A DNA stretch of 43,479 nucleotides from an uncultured Bacillaceae bacterium (GTDB lineage: Bacteria; Bacillota; Bacilli; Bacillales; Cytobacillaceae): positions 1 through 43,479 of the forward strand of contig CALKIU010000044.1 of the NCBI GenBank assembly GCA_937995745.1. Reading direction: 5' to 3'. A program made the translations under genes and the position numbers. The notes beneath the pieces are model-generated. The model was not told the DNA's origin. It saw only the letters and a list, made by a program, of their open reading frames with translations, and searched no databases. This document shows positions 1-7,412 of the stretch, one piece after another. Position 1 is the stretch's first letter. Each line of letters starts with the position of its first letter.

Positions 1-104
1 GTCTTCAGACTGCCACTCTGAGGACAATAGCACTTCCTTTTTCAATGCTTTTGTCCTCCGAACACCGATTACCAAACGAATTTATCAAACTTTTTGTCCT
101 CAGA
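1..104. repeat. Remnant of a short direct repeat at the left edge
   Basis: No gene is visible in the first 220 bases. The motif TTTTGTCCTC followed by C or A and GAA occurs near 49-62 and 92-104, 43 bases apart, and its reverse complement GAGGACAA is at about 20-27. This resembles a decayed copy of the short-period intergenic repeats seen elsewhere in the window. Short and weak evidence. Confidence 0.3.
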
Positions 105-224
105 AAGCATTCGTTCGTTTTTTCCCACGAAAAAGATCCCGCTGTTTCCCAATTTTTCCACATACAATACTTAAGAAAATACAAATTCACTAGAAATCCA
201 TTGAACCATATGAAAATCGCCAAC

Positions 225-268
225 AAAAAAGAGCCGTCCCCAAATCATTGCGATTTTCCGGACAACTC
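225..268 (-). terminator. Intrinsic terminator of the hprK-yvoF operon
   Basis: Read on the minus strand, GAGTTGTCC (268-260) pairs with GGACGGCTC (239-231), with two G-U pairs, and is followed by six T. The left arm overlaps the last codons of yvoF, so transcription should stop right after this gene. Confidence 0.75.
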
Positions 269-805
269 TTTTTCCAGCACTTTTCCGTATATCGGGTCAT
301 CGGCCCATTTTTTCTCCAATTCTTCTTTTGTATAGATAATCTTCATCGGATTGCCCCCGACAAATGCGCCGGCCGGCACATCCCGGTTCACCAACGTGCC
401 CGCGGAAACGATCGCCCCGTCGCCGATCGTCACACCGGGCAAGATCGTCGTATTGGCGCCGATCATGACATTATCGCCGATATGTACTTCCCCGAGCCGG
501 TATTCCTTGATTAAGTATTCATGGCAAAGGATCGTCGTATTATAGCCGATGATCGTGTTGCTGCCCACATGGATTTTTTCCGGAAACATCACATCCGGCA
601 TAGCCATGAGGGCAAACGACGTTTTATCCCCGATCTTCATCCGCAGCAGCTTGCGGTACATCCAGTTTTTCAAACTGAGAAACGGCGTGTAGCGGGCGCA
701 TTGAATAACGATGAAATTTTTGACCACTTTCCAAAACGGTACGGTTTCATAAATATTCCAAAGCGAATTGTCGTCGCCGACGGGATAGCGGGTCGTTTTC
801 CTCAT
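245..805 (-). CDS. yvoF: Hexapeptide-repeat acyltransferase (YvoF family)
   Basis: A 186-residue protein with left-handed beta-helix hexapeptide repeats from about residue 70 to 160 (IGxxTIIGYNT, IGDNVMIGANTTILPGVTIGDG, then AGAFVGGNP). This is the pattern of the maltose/galactoside O-acetyltransferase superfamily. His95 in the TILCHEYL stretch could be the acetyl-transfer base, but this is inferred. Substrate unknown. The start ATG overlaps the stop of ppaX in an ATGA junction, so translation is probably coupled. It is the last gene of hprK-lgt-yvoD-ppaX-yvoF, as in B. subtilis, and ends in a terminator. Confidence 0.85.
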   Translation of the reverse strand: MRKTTRYPVGDDNSLWNIYETVPFWKVVKNFIVIQCARYTPFLSLKNWMYRKLLRMKIGDKTSFALMAMPDVMFPEKIHVGSNTIIGYNTTILCHEYLIKEYRLGEVHIGDNVMIGANTTILPGVTIGDGAIVSAGTLVNRDVPAGAFVGGNPMKIIYTKEELEKKWADDPIYGKVLEKELSGKSQ

Positions 806-1455
806 CCTTTTTCCACCCCGACAATGGTAAGGAGGTCTTCCATTTTCTCCAGCATATAATCCGGTTCATACCGGAGGAGAAAGTCCTTTCCTTTAATCGT
901 CCAGGCCACGCCGGCGGTCTTTATCCCGGCATTTTTTCCGGCCAAAATATCATGGTAATTGTCGCCGATCATAATTGTTTCTTCCGGAGTGGAACCGAGC
1001 CGGTCCAATGCTTTGAAGACTGGTTCCGGATCCGGCTTCGGCCTCGTCGTATGATCAAGGGCGATCACCGTATCAAAAAACGGTTCAAGACGGCAAAGCT
1101 TCAATCCCTTCTTTGCCGTATACAAAATTTTTGCCGTCACGATCCCGAGCTTAAAGCCGTGTTCATGGAGGGTTTTAACCGTTTCGTACACCCCGGGGAA
1201 TTCCCGCGTGAATTCATCGTGCCGGCTGTTGTTAAATTCCCGGTACACTTGAATCATTTCCGCCGCTTTTTCTTTATCCATCGATCCGAATGTTTGGTCG
1301 AGCGTCGGGCCGATAAACGGGAGAACGTCCTCCCGTCCGTATTGGCCCGGATAATAACGCCCAAGAGTGTGCAAAAACGACTGGATAATCAATTCGTTTG
1401 TATCGATTAACGTGCCGTCCAAATCAAACAGCAACGTGGTAATTTTATTGTTCAT
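802..1455 (-). CDS. ppaX: Pyrophosphatase PpaX (HAD family)
   Basis: PpaX hydrolyses the pyrophosphate produced when HPr kinase/phosphorylase dephosphorylates P-Ser-HPr. The 217-residue protein has the HAD motifs: FDLDGT with nucleophile Asp11 and Asp13, the VTAK motif, the conserved lysine in the RPKPDP stretch, and the late acidic IGDNYHD motif. The start is the ATG of MNNKITT, which has AAAGGGAG upstream and matches the known N-terminus; an in-frame TTG further upstream is rejected. It overlaps the end of yvoD by 11 bases and yvoF by 4. Its position in the operon with hprK fits its role. Confidence 0.93.
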   Translation of the reverse strand: MNNKITTLLFDLDGTLIDTNELIIQSFLHTLGRYYPGQYGREDVLPFIGPTLDQTFGSMDKEKAAEMIQVYREFNNSRHDEFTREFPGVYETVKTLHEHGFKLGIVTAKILYTAKKGLKLCRLEPFFDTVIALDHTTRPKPDPEPVFKALDRLGSTPEETIMIGDNYHDILAGKNAGIKTAGVAWTIKGKDFLLRYEPDYMLEKMEDLLTIVGVEKG

Positions 1456-2392
1456 ACGTCGCTCCCTTTCCTTTTGCAAATTCAACCCGGTTCCATACAA
1501 ATGCCGTCGTCATCGTAATGAAAATAGCCAGCGTCAGGCGGATTAAAAGCAGGTAAATCACAGGGATTCCCAACGGGGCAAACAAAAGCGTATCCTCGAC
1601 AACGGCGTGGCAGGCGGCGAGAAAAATCACGGCCAGCGTGGCGTCTTTTCTGCTTACGCCGTCTTCTTTTACCGCCTGAATCATCACCCCGGCGCCGTAA
1701 GCCAGTCCAAACAGCAAACCGGCGGCCAAAGTGACCGACGTATTCTCTTTCATCCCCAATCTGCGGGTGACGGGAGCCATCCACTTTGAAAAAACTTCAA
1801 ACCATTTCAGATCCTTCAAAATTTGAATCCCGATCATGAGCGGGATGACGATGGCGGCCAGCTGCAAGACACCGAGGGCGGCCGTAGACAGGGCATCGGC
1901 GGTGATTTCCCAAATACCCGTCAATGTTTCTTCTTTGGGCGGAATCAATCCGTACTGCGCCTTCTCCGCGCCTCCCCGCCAGAAGAAATTGATCAACACT
2001 CCGGCAAGGACGGCAAGGCCGACCCGCACGGCCACAATCAGCCACAGGCGGACGCCGACTTTCACAACGACGCTCGATTCAACGAGGAGATTGTGGGAAA
2101 AGGAAAGCATCATGGCAATGATAAAGACTTCCTTCACCGTCAAATCCAACGTCAAAATCGCCCCGATGGCCGCATACAAGTTGACAAAATTGCCCAAAAC
2201 AAGAGGGATGGCCGCTTCGCCGGGCAATCCGAAAATGCTCATGAGAGGCGCCACAAAATCAACCATCCATTCCAACACAGGCGTGTGGGACAGGATGGCG
2301 ACAATCACCGTCACGGGAAAAATGACTTTTCCGAGCGACCAAGTCGTTTGCAGCCCTGTCCTCAACCCTTTTTTAACCGTTTGTTTCCACAT
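1445..2392 (-). CDS. yvoD: Nucleoside-recognition (Gate) domain membrane protein YvoD
   Basis: A 315-residue polytopic membrane protein with two hydrophobic Gate-type halves (about residues 20-135 and 170-300), as in the spore maturation protein A/B and nucleoside-recognition families. The loop between the halves is polar. AAAGGGAGA precedes the ATG. It lies between lgt and ppaX exactly as in B. subtilis. Substrate and function are not known; transport is inferred from the fold only. Confidence 0.8.
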   Translation of the reverse strand: MWKQTVKKGLRTGLQTTWSLGKVIFPVTVIVAILSHTPVLEWMVDFVAPLMSIFGLPGEAAIPLVLGNFVNLYAAIGAILTLDLTVKEVFIIAMMLSFSHNLLVESSVVVKVGVRLWLIVAVRVGLAVLAGVLINFFWRGGAEKAQYGLIPPKEETLTGIWEITADALSTAALGVLQLAAIVIPLMIGIQILKDLKWFEVFSKWMAPVTRRLGMKENTSVTLAAGLLFGLAYGAGVMIQAVKEDGVSRKDATLAVIFLAACHAVVEDTLLFAPLGIPVIYLLLIRLTLAIFITMTTAFVWNRVEFAKGKGATYEQ

Positions 2393-2537
2393 GTTGCTGT
2401 TCTCCCTTTCATCAACGTTTCCTCTTTATGCGGACGCGCCAAAAAAACGGCCGCAAAAGTTCATTGTCACCAACCCGGACGGATTGTGAAAAGAAACAAG
2501 TTTCCCGGTCATCCCGCAGATGTGAACAGATGTGAAC

Positions 2538-3428
2538 TTACTTCTTTTTCTTTTTTCCTTTTTTTCTTCCGGGGCTGTTTTTTCCGGAACTTTTTCTCCC
2601 GGATCCGGAACGCGGAGCGCCGTCCAAATAACGGACATCAGCCAGCCCGCTCGCCCGTCTGTAAATCCAGATCGCCACGGCGCCGACAATCAGCACAACG
2701 GAAATAAACTGCGCCATCTTGATCGTTTCGGTAAGCATCAAACTGTCTGTCCGCAAGGCTTCGATAAAAAATCGCCCCGTTGAATACCAGATGATGTACG
2801 TGAGAAACAATTCCCCCCGCCGGAGATTGACCCTCCGCAAAAGAAGGAGGACAACGACCCCGAGCAAATTCCAGAGGGATTCATACAAAAAGGTCGGATG
2901 ATAATACGCTCCGTTAATATACATTTGATTGATGATGAAATCGGGCAAATAAAGGCTTTCCAAAAAAGCGCGGCTCACTTCGCCGCCGTGGGCTTCCTGA
3001 TTGATGAAATTCCCCCATCTGCCGATCGCCTGCCCGAGCAAAATACTCGGAGCGGCAATGTCGGCTATTTGCCAAAAGGAAACTTTTTTTACTTTTGTAA
3101 AAATATACCCGGTGATGACCGCACCGATCAAACCGCCATGGATCGCGAGGCCGCCTTTCCAAATCTTCGGGATTTCACCAGGATTGAGCGAATAATAATC
3201 CCATTCAAATATGACATAATAGAGGCGGGCCGAAATAATCGCCACCGGAATCGCCCAAAGCAGCAAATCGACAAACAAATCTTTATCGAGGCCCCTTCGT
3301 TCTCCTTCGCGCATCGCCAGCAGGAGAGCGAGGATGATCCCCACGCCGATCAAAATCCCGTACCAATGCACGGCAATCGGTCCGAGCTGAAACGCCACCG
3401 GATCAATTGGCTGAATGTTTTCTTCCAT
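2538..3428 (-). CDS. lgt: Prolipoprotein diacylglyceryl transferase Lgt
   Basis: Lgt transfers diacylglycerol from phosphatidylglycerol to the lipobox cysteine of prolipoproteins in the cytoplasmic membrane. The 296-residue protein begins MEENIQPIDP, then the conserved HWYGILIG region, about seven membrane segments and the family signature GRWGNFINQEAHGG. The ATG at 3428 was chosen by homology; the Shine-Dalgarno-like AAAGGGG is 13 bases away, further than usual. The C-terminus is unusually basic, ending in a run of lysines after residue 270. A 7-bp hairpin (GCCCGTC/GACGGGC) lies in the 98-base gap after hprK, without a T-run. Confidence 0.95.
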   Translation of the reverse strand: MEENIQPIDPVAFQLGPIAVHWYGILIGVGIILALLLAMREGERRGLDKDLFVDLLLWAIPVAIISARLYYVIFEWDYYSLNPGEIPKIWKGGLAIHGGLIGAVITGYIFTKVKKVSFWQIADIAAPSILLGQAIGRWGNFINQEAHGGEVSRAFLESLYLPDFIINQMYINGAYYHPTFLYESLWNLLGVVVLLLLRRVNLRRGELFLTYIIWYSTGRFFIEALRTDSLMLTETIKMAQFISVVLIVGAVAIWIYRRASGLADVRYLDGAPRSGSGRKSSGKNSPGRKKGKKKKK

Positions 3429-3525
3429 TATATAATCAAAACCCCTTTGTCTCTTTGTTCTTGATGATCCCGCCCGTCCGTTTTGACGGGCCGGTCCATC
3501 TGACAACTGTTTTTTATGGGCGGTT

Positions 3526-4455
3526 TTAATAATAAGAACCGTCTTCAATCACATCGGCCAGTTTGGCGGTAAATTGTTCGGCCGCATTGACACCCATTTT
3601 CTTTAAGCGGTAATTCATCGCCGCCACTTCGATGATCACAGCCAAATTCCTTCCCGGACGGACAGGAACGGTAATTTTCGTCACCAGTGTATCCATGATT
3701 TTCATCGTTTCTTCTTCAAGGCCGAGACGGTCATATTGTTTCTTCGGATCCCACAATTCGAGATGAACGACGAGGGCGATTTTCTTGGACTTTAAAACGG
3801 CTCCGGCCCCGAACAACGTCATCACGTTGATGATGCCGAGACCGCGGATCTCAAGGAGATGCTCGATCAGTTCCGGAGCGGTTCCGATTAGCGTCGAGCC
3901 ATCCTCCTGGCGAATTTCCACGCAATCGTCGGCAACGAGCCGGTGCCCTCTTTTCACAAGTTCAAGCGCGGTTTCGCTTTTCCCCACGCCGCTTTTTCCC
4001 GTGATTAAAACCCCGACGCCGTAAACATCGACCAAAACGCCGTGAACGGCCGTCGTCGGCGCCAATTTGCTTTCCAAATAATTGGTCAAGCGGCTGAAAA
4101 ACCTTGTCGTCTGATGCCTTGTGCGCAAAACGGGCACCGCATTTTCTTCGGAAGCTTCAATCAGCTCCTCTGGGACAGGCAGTCCCCGCGTGACGATAAT
4201 GCAAGGAGTAATGTCTGTACATAAATTTTCCATTCTTTCTTTCCGCAGCTCCGGCGTCAATTTGGAGAAAAACGTCAATTCCGTTTTTCCGAGCACCTGG
4301 ATGCGTTCTGCGGGATAATAATCAAAAAACCCAGCCATTTCAAGGCCCGGTCTGGAAATGTCACTCGTTGTAACCGGCCGGTTAATTCCTTCCTCGCCGC
4401 TGATCAACTCGAGCTTAAAATGCTCGAGGATATCTTTCGCTTTTACTTTTGCCAT
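3526..4455 (-). CDS. hprK: HPr kinase/phosphorylase
   Basis: A bifunctional sensor that phosphorylates HPr on Ser46 when glycolytic intermediates are high and reverses this with inorganic phosphate; the P-Ser-HPr made is the co-repressor for CcpA. The 309-residue protein has the N-terminal HPrK_N domain (1-130), the conserved His138, a P-loop GKSGVGKS at 153-160, an acidic pair near 176-177 and the family signature around IRGLGIINV (203-211). GGAGGAG precedes the ATG. First gene of a five-gene operon. The upstream nag genes of B. subtilis are absent and are replaced by a repeat-filled gap. Confidence 0.96.
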   Translation of the reverse strand: MAKVKAKDILEHFKLELISGEEGINRPVTTSDISRPGLEMAGFFDYYPAERIQVLGKTELTFFSKLTPELRKERMENLCTDITPCIIVTRGLPVPEELIEASEENAVPVLRTRHQTTRFFSRLTNYLESKLAPTTAVHGVLVDVYGVGVLITGKSGVGKSETALELVKRGHRLVADDCVEIRQEDGSTLIGTAPELIEHLLEIRGLGIINVMTLFGAGAVLKSKKIALVVHLELWDPKKQYDRLGLEEETMKIMDTLVTKITVPVRPGRNLAVIIEVAAMNYRLKKMGVNAAEQFTAKLADVIEDGSYY

Positions 4456-4598
4456 GATTGCTCCTCCTCACAGGATGAGAGTACTTATATATTAAAATAA
4501 CTTGCCGAGAATTGAATCGCAATGATTACGCAAACCGGATATTCCGCGCACCCCCATTCCGTTTGCGGAACTTCCGCTGCCCGGCCCGGTTCATTGCT

Positions 4599-4638
4599 GG
4601 ACTTTTTGGACGACACCTGCCCCAAAAAGTTCTTTTTT
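4599..4638 (+). terminator. Orphan plus-strand intrinsic terminator
   Basis: GGACTTTTTGG (4599-4609) pairs with CCAAAAAGTTC (4622-4632) and is followed by TTTTTT. It is oriented for plus-strand transcripts, but the nearest gene upstream (hprK) is on the minus strand. Either it ends an unrecognised short RNA from 4460-4600 or it is a leftover of a lost gene. Confidence 0.6.
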
Positions 4639-4680
4639 ATTTTAACATTAATTTACTTAAAACTGAATTTATTGCTTTAC

Positions 4681-5135
4681 CGGGAAAAACAGAGACACAT
4701 GCGGGAAAAAAGGTCACCCGGCAGCGGCTGAGGGGCCTGTCCGCGTAACACAGCCTCCGCTCTGTACAAAACCGGACATATTCGCGGAAAAAGGCGGCCA
4801 TTATTTCGGAAAAAAACGGACATATGCCCAGAAAATTCCCCATTCCCGGAAAAACAGCCATAGGCCCGAAAAAAGCGGCATTTTGCCGGGAAAAAAGCGG
4901 CCATAGGCCCGAAAAGCCGCCATTTGCCCGGAAAATTGCCATTCCCGGAAAAACACTTTATACCTGAGAAAAGCCGCCATTTGCCCGGAAAAATCGCTTT
5001 GTCCCGGGAAAAACCGCATTTTCCCGAAAAAACCGCTCCCCGAAAAAACACAGCCATTTGCCCGAAAAACTACCATTTCCCGGAAAAACAGTTTTTGCCC
5101 AAAAACCCGTCATTTCCCCGGGAAAACAGCCGTTA
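4681..5135. repeat. Degenerate tandem array, unit about 16-23 bp
   Basis: Roughly seventeen head-to-tail units can be read, each beginning GGAAAAA or GAAAAA and continuing with variants of GCCATTTGCCC. Unit length varies between about 16 and 23 bases. The A-run and the C-run are the most constant parts. No cas genes, no coding potential and no constant spacer. Confidence 0.75.
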
Positions 5136-5198
5136 TGAACACCCGGCGTGAACCGTTTTTAATAGAAAAAACACAACCGGCGAGGACCATTTTAACGA

Positions 5199-5248
5199 AA
5201 AAAACAAAAAAGCCACAGGCGGAAGAACACTCTTCCGGCCCGCGGCTT
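5199..5248 (-). terminator. Terminator of yvlD
   Basis: On the minus strand a long stem starts with AAGCCGCGGGCCGGAAGA, has a loop of about three bases, and closes with TTCTTCCGCCTGTGGCTT followed by TTTTG and more T. It lies 22 bases beyond the yvlD stop. Confidence 0.85.
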
Positions 5249-5269
5249 TCCATTCCTTCCCGCGGCCTC

Positions 5270-5626
5270 TCAACGGCCCTTTGGCTCAAAAATCGCTTTT
5301 TGAATAATTAAGTTGGCCACCGACATGATCACCGAAACGAGAATGGCCGTGCCGAAACCGTCAATTTGAAAGGAATCGCCGATAATAGCCGCCGTCAGCA
5401 TGAGCGTCAACGCATTGATGACGAGCAAAAACAGCCCTAGCGTAAGCACCGTTATCGGCAATGTCAACACGATTAAAATCGGCCGCACCAAAATATTCAA
5501 TATGGCCAGGACAAAACTTGCCGCCAAAGCCGTGCCGAAGCCCGCTATATAGACGGACTCCTCAAACCAGCCGGCAATGGCAATGAACAATATTGCATTT
5601 ATGAAAATACCAAGTAGCCACCTCAA
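5270..5626 (-). CDS. yvlD: Phage-holin-family membrane protein YvlD
   Basis: A 118-residue protein that is almost wholly hydrophobic, with four predicted membrane helices. It belongs to the mycobacterial 4-TMS phage holin (superfamily IV) type. The start is TTG with AAGGG nine bases upstream. Lysis is not its established role; the B. subtilis homologue sits in the yvlABCD envelope-stress locus. Here yvlB lies 134 bases upstream and the PspC-like yvlC is missing. Confidence 0.85.
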   Translation of the reverse strand: MRWLLGIFINAILFIAIAGWFEESVYIAGFGTALAASFVLAILNILVRPILIVLTLPITVLTLGLFLLVINALTLMLTAAIIGDSFQIDGFGTAILVSVIMSVANLIIQKAIFEPKGR

Positions 5627-5760
5627 CGCAAAACACCCTTTTTAAGAAATCTCTCTTTTGTACGTGTCAGCCGGAAACTGATTCCGGTCCGGTTCCGGCA
5701 AAAACGGCCGGGAACGGTTTTATGCTTTCTGCCGATGCCGTTCATTTTACAAAGCAAACC

Positions 5761-6867
5761 TTACAATTTTCTTCCCACGGTGACCGAACCGGTTTTGGAA
5801 TCGGCGAACACTTTAATCTCCTTGCCGGTATCAATGACAGGATGGAACCGGATGGATTTTTGAATGACATCCTTTTTCTCTTCCGTTATATGGACGCCCT
5901 CGATGCCGAGATTCAAGTTGCCTAAATTGCTCTTGATCGTGCCGCTGACTGAAGCCCGTTCCGGAACGAGAATTTTGATCGAACCGGTCGTCGCCATCGC
6001 TTCCACAAGTTCAGCGTTTTCATCGGCAAGGGAACATTCAATATCGCCGTTAAATGACTGAAGATCGGCTTTTTTAATGCTTCCTTGCACAATGATCGGT
6101 CCGTTGATCGTTTCCGCATCGAATTCTTCAGCAATCACATTGTTTACCTCAATTTTGCCGTTGGCGGTTTCCACTTCCATTTCGCGGCCCGAAACGCCGG
6201 CCAAATACACTTTTCCGTTCGCCGTTTTGGCGCGGAATTTCTCCGCCGACACGGTTCCCGTTTCGATCGGCCCGTTAAACAGCCGGATCCTCACATTCTC
6301 ATAATCTTCTTTCGGAATATACGCGGTCGCATTCACTTTCATCCGTTTTTGCTGGCATATAAAGCGCATCCTCTTTCCTTCGACGGAAAACAGCACATCC
6401 CGTAAGAACAAATCCCTGGCTTCTTCGGCCGTGTCCACACGGTACACTTTCGCATCGCATTCAATGCGGACGTTTTTCTCATCCCACGGCACCAGCTTTA
6501 CGGAACCGTTGGCAATATCGATGTCCAGATCTTTTAAATATACATTATTCTGTTGAAAAATATGCGTAATGTCCACGAACTTGCCGAAATTGAAGTCCAA
6601 ATCAAAATCTTTCAGCCTTTGGATGGCCGTGTCGAGAAATTCAAAGATTTTTTCTTTCGCCGATTGGGTTTTCTCTCCGGCGGCCGACTCATGACGGCTT
6701 CTTTCCTCAGATTGGACGATCGTTGACAATTCATATTTCAGAGCCTCTTCTTTTTTCTTGGCCGCTTCCCCTTGTTTCCCCAGTTCATCCAGAAGAATCA
6801 GGGCTTCTTCGACGGTGAGTTTGCCTTCTTTCACCAGATTCAGGATTCGTTTTTTTTCTTCCTCCAT
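5761..6867 (-). CDS. yvlB: DUF4097 beta-strand repeat protein YvlB
   Basis: A 368-residue protein with an N-terminal helical SHOCT-like segment (KRILNLVKEGKLTVEEALILLDEL, about residues 5-28), a charged linker and a C-terminal DUF4097 region of repeated beta strands with the recurrent pattern NGxIxV and TxNGxIEV (about residues 160-340). No signal peptide. The ATG of MEEEKKR was chosen because GGAGGG precedes it by seven bases. Function is unknown; with yvlD it forms part of the yvl envelope-stress-associated locus in Bacillus. Confidence 0.85.
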   Translation of the reverse strand: MEEEKKRILNLVKEGKLTVEEALILLDELGKQGEAAKKKEEALKYELSTIVQSEERSRHESAAGEKTQSAKEKIFEFLDTAIQRLKDFDLDFNFGKFVDITHIFQQNNVYLKDLDIDIANGSVKLVPWDEKNVRIECDAKVYRVDTAEEARDLFLRDVLFSVEGKRMRFICQQKRMKVNATAYIPKEDYENVRIRLFNGPIETGTVSAEKFRAKTANGKVYLAGVSGREMEVETANGKIEVNNVIAEEFDAETINGPIIVQGSIKKADLQSFNGDIECSLADENAELVEAMATTGSIKILVPERASVSGTIKSNLGNLNLGIEGVHITEEKKDVIQKSIRFHPVIDTGKEIKVFADSKTGSVTVGRKL

Positions 6868-7057
6868 TATATATCCCTCCATTTTTATTCGCATGAACCG
6901 TCGGCTTTCGCAAACAACTCTCCCTATATCCAGTATAAACAAAAGAGCCGGTCCGGAAACAGCGGACAGCAAAGCTTTTTCCGGGTGGCCGTTTCCTTTT
7001 ATATTTTATTACGGCAACCGTCCGCAAAAGTTTCACCTGATAAAAAAATTTCTCCCT

Positions 7058-7340
7058 AAAGAATAGGAGTTCCGTCCGGAAGGAAAGTTTCTCAACAAAA
7101 ATAAAGTGTCCGGCCGGAGGAATACTTCCCGGCCGAAACATTCCGTCCGAAAACGTGACCTCCCGGCAAAAGCTTCCCGCCGCGACAAAAATAAAAATTC
7201 CGCCCGGGAAACCATATTTCTCCGCAAAAATAGCCCTTCCGCCCCAAAGCAAAATATCTCCGAAAAATAAAACGTTCCGCCCGGAGGCAACATGCTCCGG
7301 CAAACCTAAACAACCCCGCGCGAAAGCAAAATTGCCCCAT
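7058..7340. repeat. Degenerate array of TTCCGCCCGG/AAA blocks, about 20-bp period
   Basis: About a dozen blocks alternate between variants of TTCCGCCCGG and an A-rich run such as AAACA or CAAAAATA. Spacing is about 15-25 bases. Three overlapping minus-strand frames stay open across it, with low-complexity F/G/R-rich products, so it is not a gene. It is more degraded than the array at 4681-5135. Confidence 0.5.
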
Positions 7341-7342
7341 CA

Positions 7343-7387
7343 AACACAAAAGATCCGCAGAAAAGGAATCCCACCTTTCCGCGGATC
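7343..7387 (-). terminator. Terminator of uvrBA
   Basis: On the minus strand GATCCGCGGAAAGG pairs with CCTTTTCTGCGGATC (one bulge), followed by TTTTGTGTTTG. It lies 26 bases past the uvrA stop. Confidence 0.8.
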
Positions 7388-7412
7388 ACATTCACCGTCG
7401 CCAATCAGCCAA

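Larger units (their letters stand above)
4456..5269. other. 814-base gene-free region with repeat array
   Basis: No credible gene. It contains, in order, the hprK leader, a small palindrome GCGGAACTTCCGC (4565-4577), an orphan plus-strand terminator (4599-4638), a long degenerate repeat array (4681-5135) and the terminator of yvlD (5199-5248). Open frames on the minus strand here arise because the repeat unit lacks stop codons. Confidence 0.8.
6868..7412. other. 545-base gene-free region with FxG-type repeats
   Basis: No credible gene. From about 7058 to 7340 the sequence is a loose succession of C/G-rich and A-rich blocks (see the repeat entry). It ends with the uvrA terminator. The 6868-7057 part holds nothing recognisable beyond the yvlB leader. 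Confidence 0.7.

Noticed and set aside
952..1410. Plus-strand open frame opposite ppaX
   Set aside because: Shadow of the well-supported minus-strand gene; Arg/Phe-rich composition typical of antisense frames.
4637..5076. Three overlapping minus-strand open frames with FSGNG/FPGKW repeats
   Set aside because: They exist only because the repeat unit has no stop codon in these frames. Different frames are open at once, there are no ribosome binding sites, and the products are low-complexity.
5270..5626. Functional phage holin or prophage remnant
   Set aside because: The holin-family name is by fold only; no phage genes are nearby and the gene sits in the conserved yvl locus.
6785..7349. Minus-strand open frames rich in Phe, Gly and Arg
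   Set aside because: Same reason: repeat-driven open frames in several registers without start signals; the longest also runs antisense-free into yvlB's leader in another frame.
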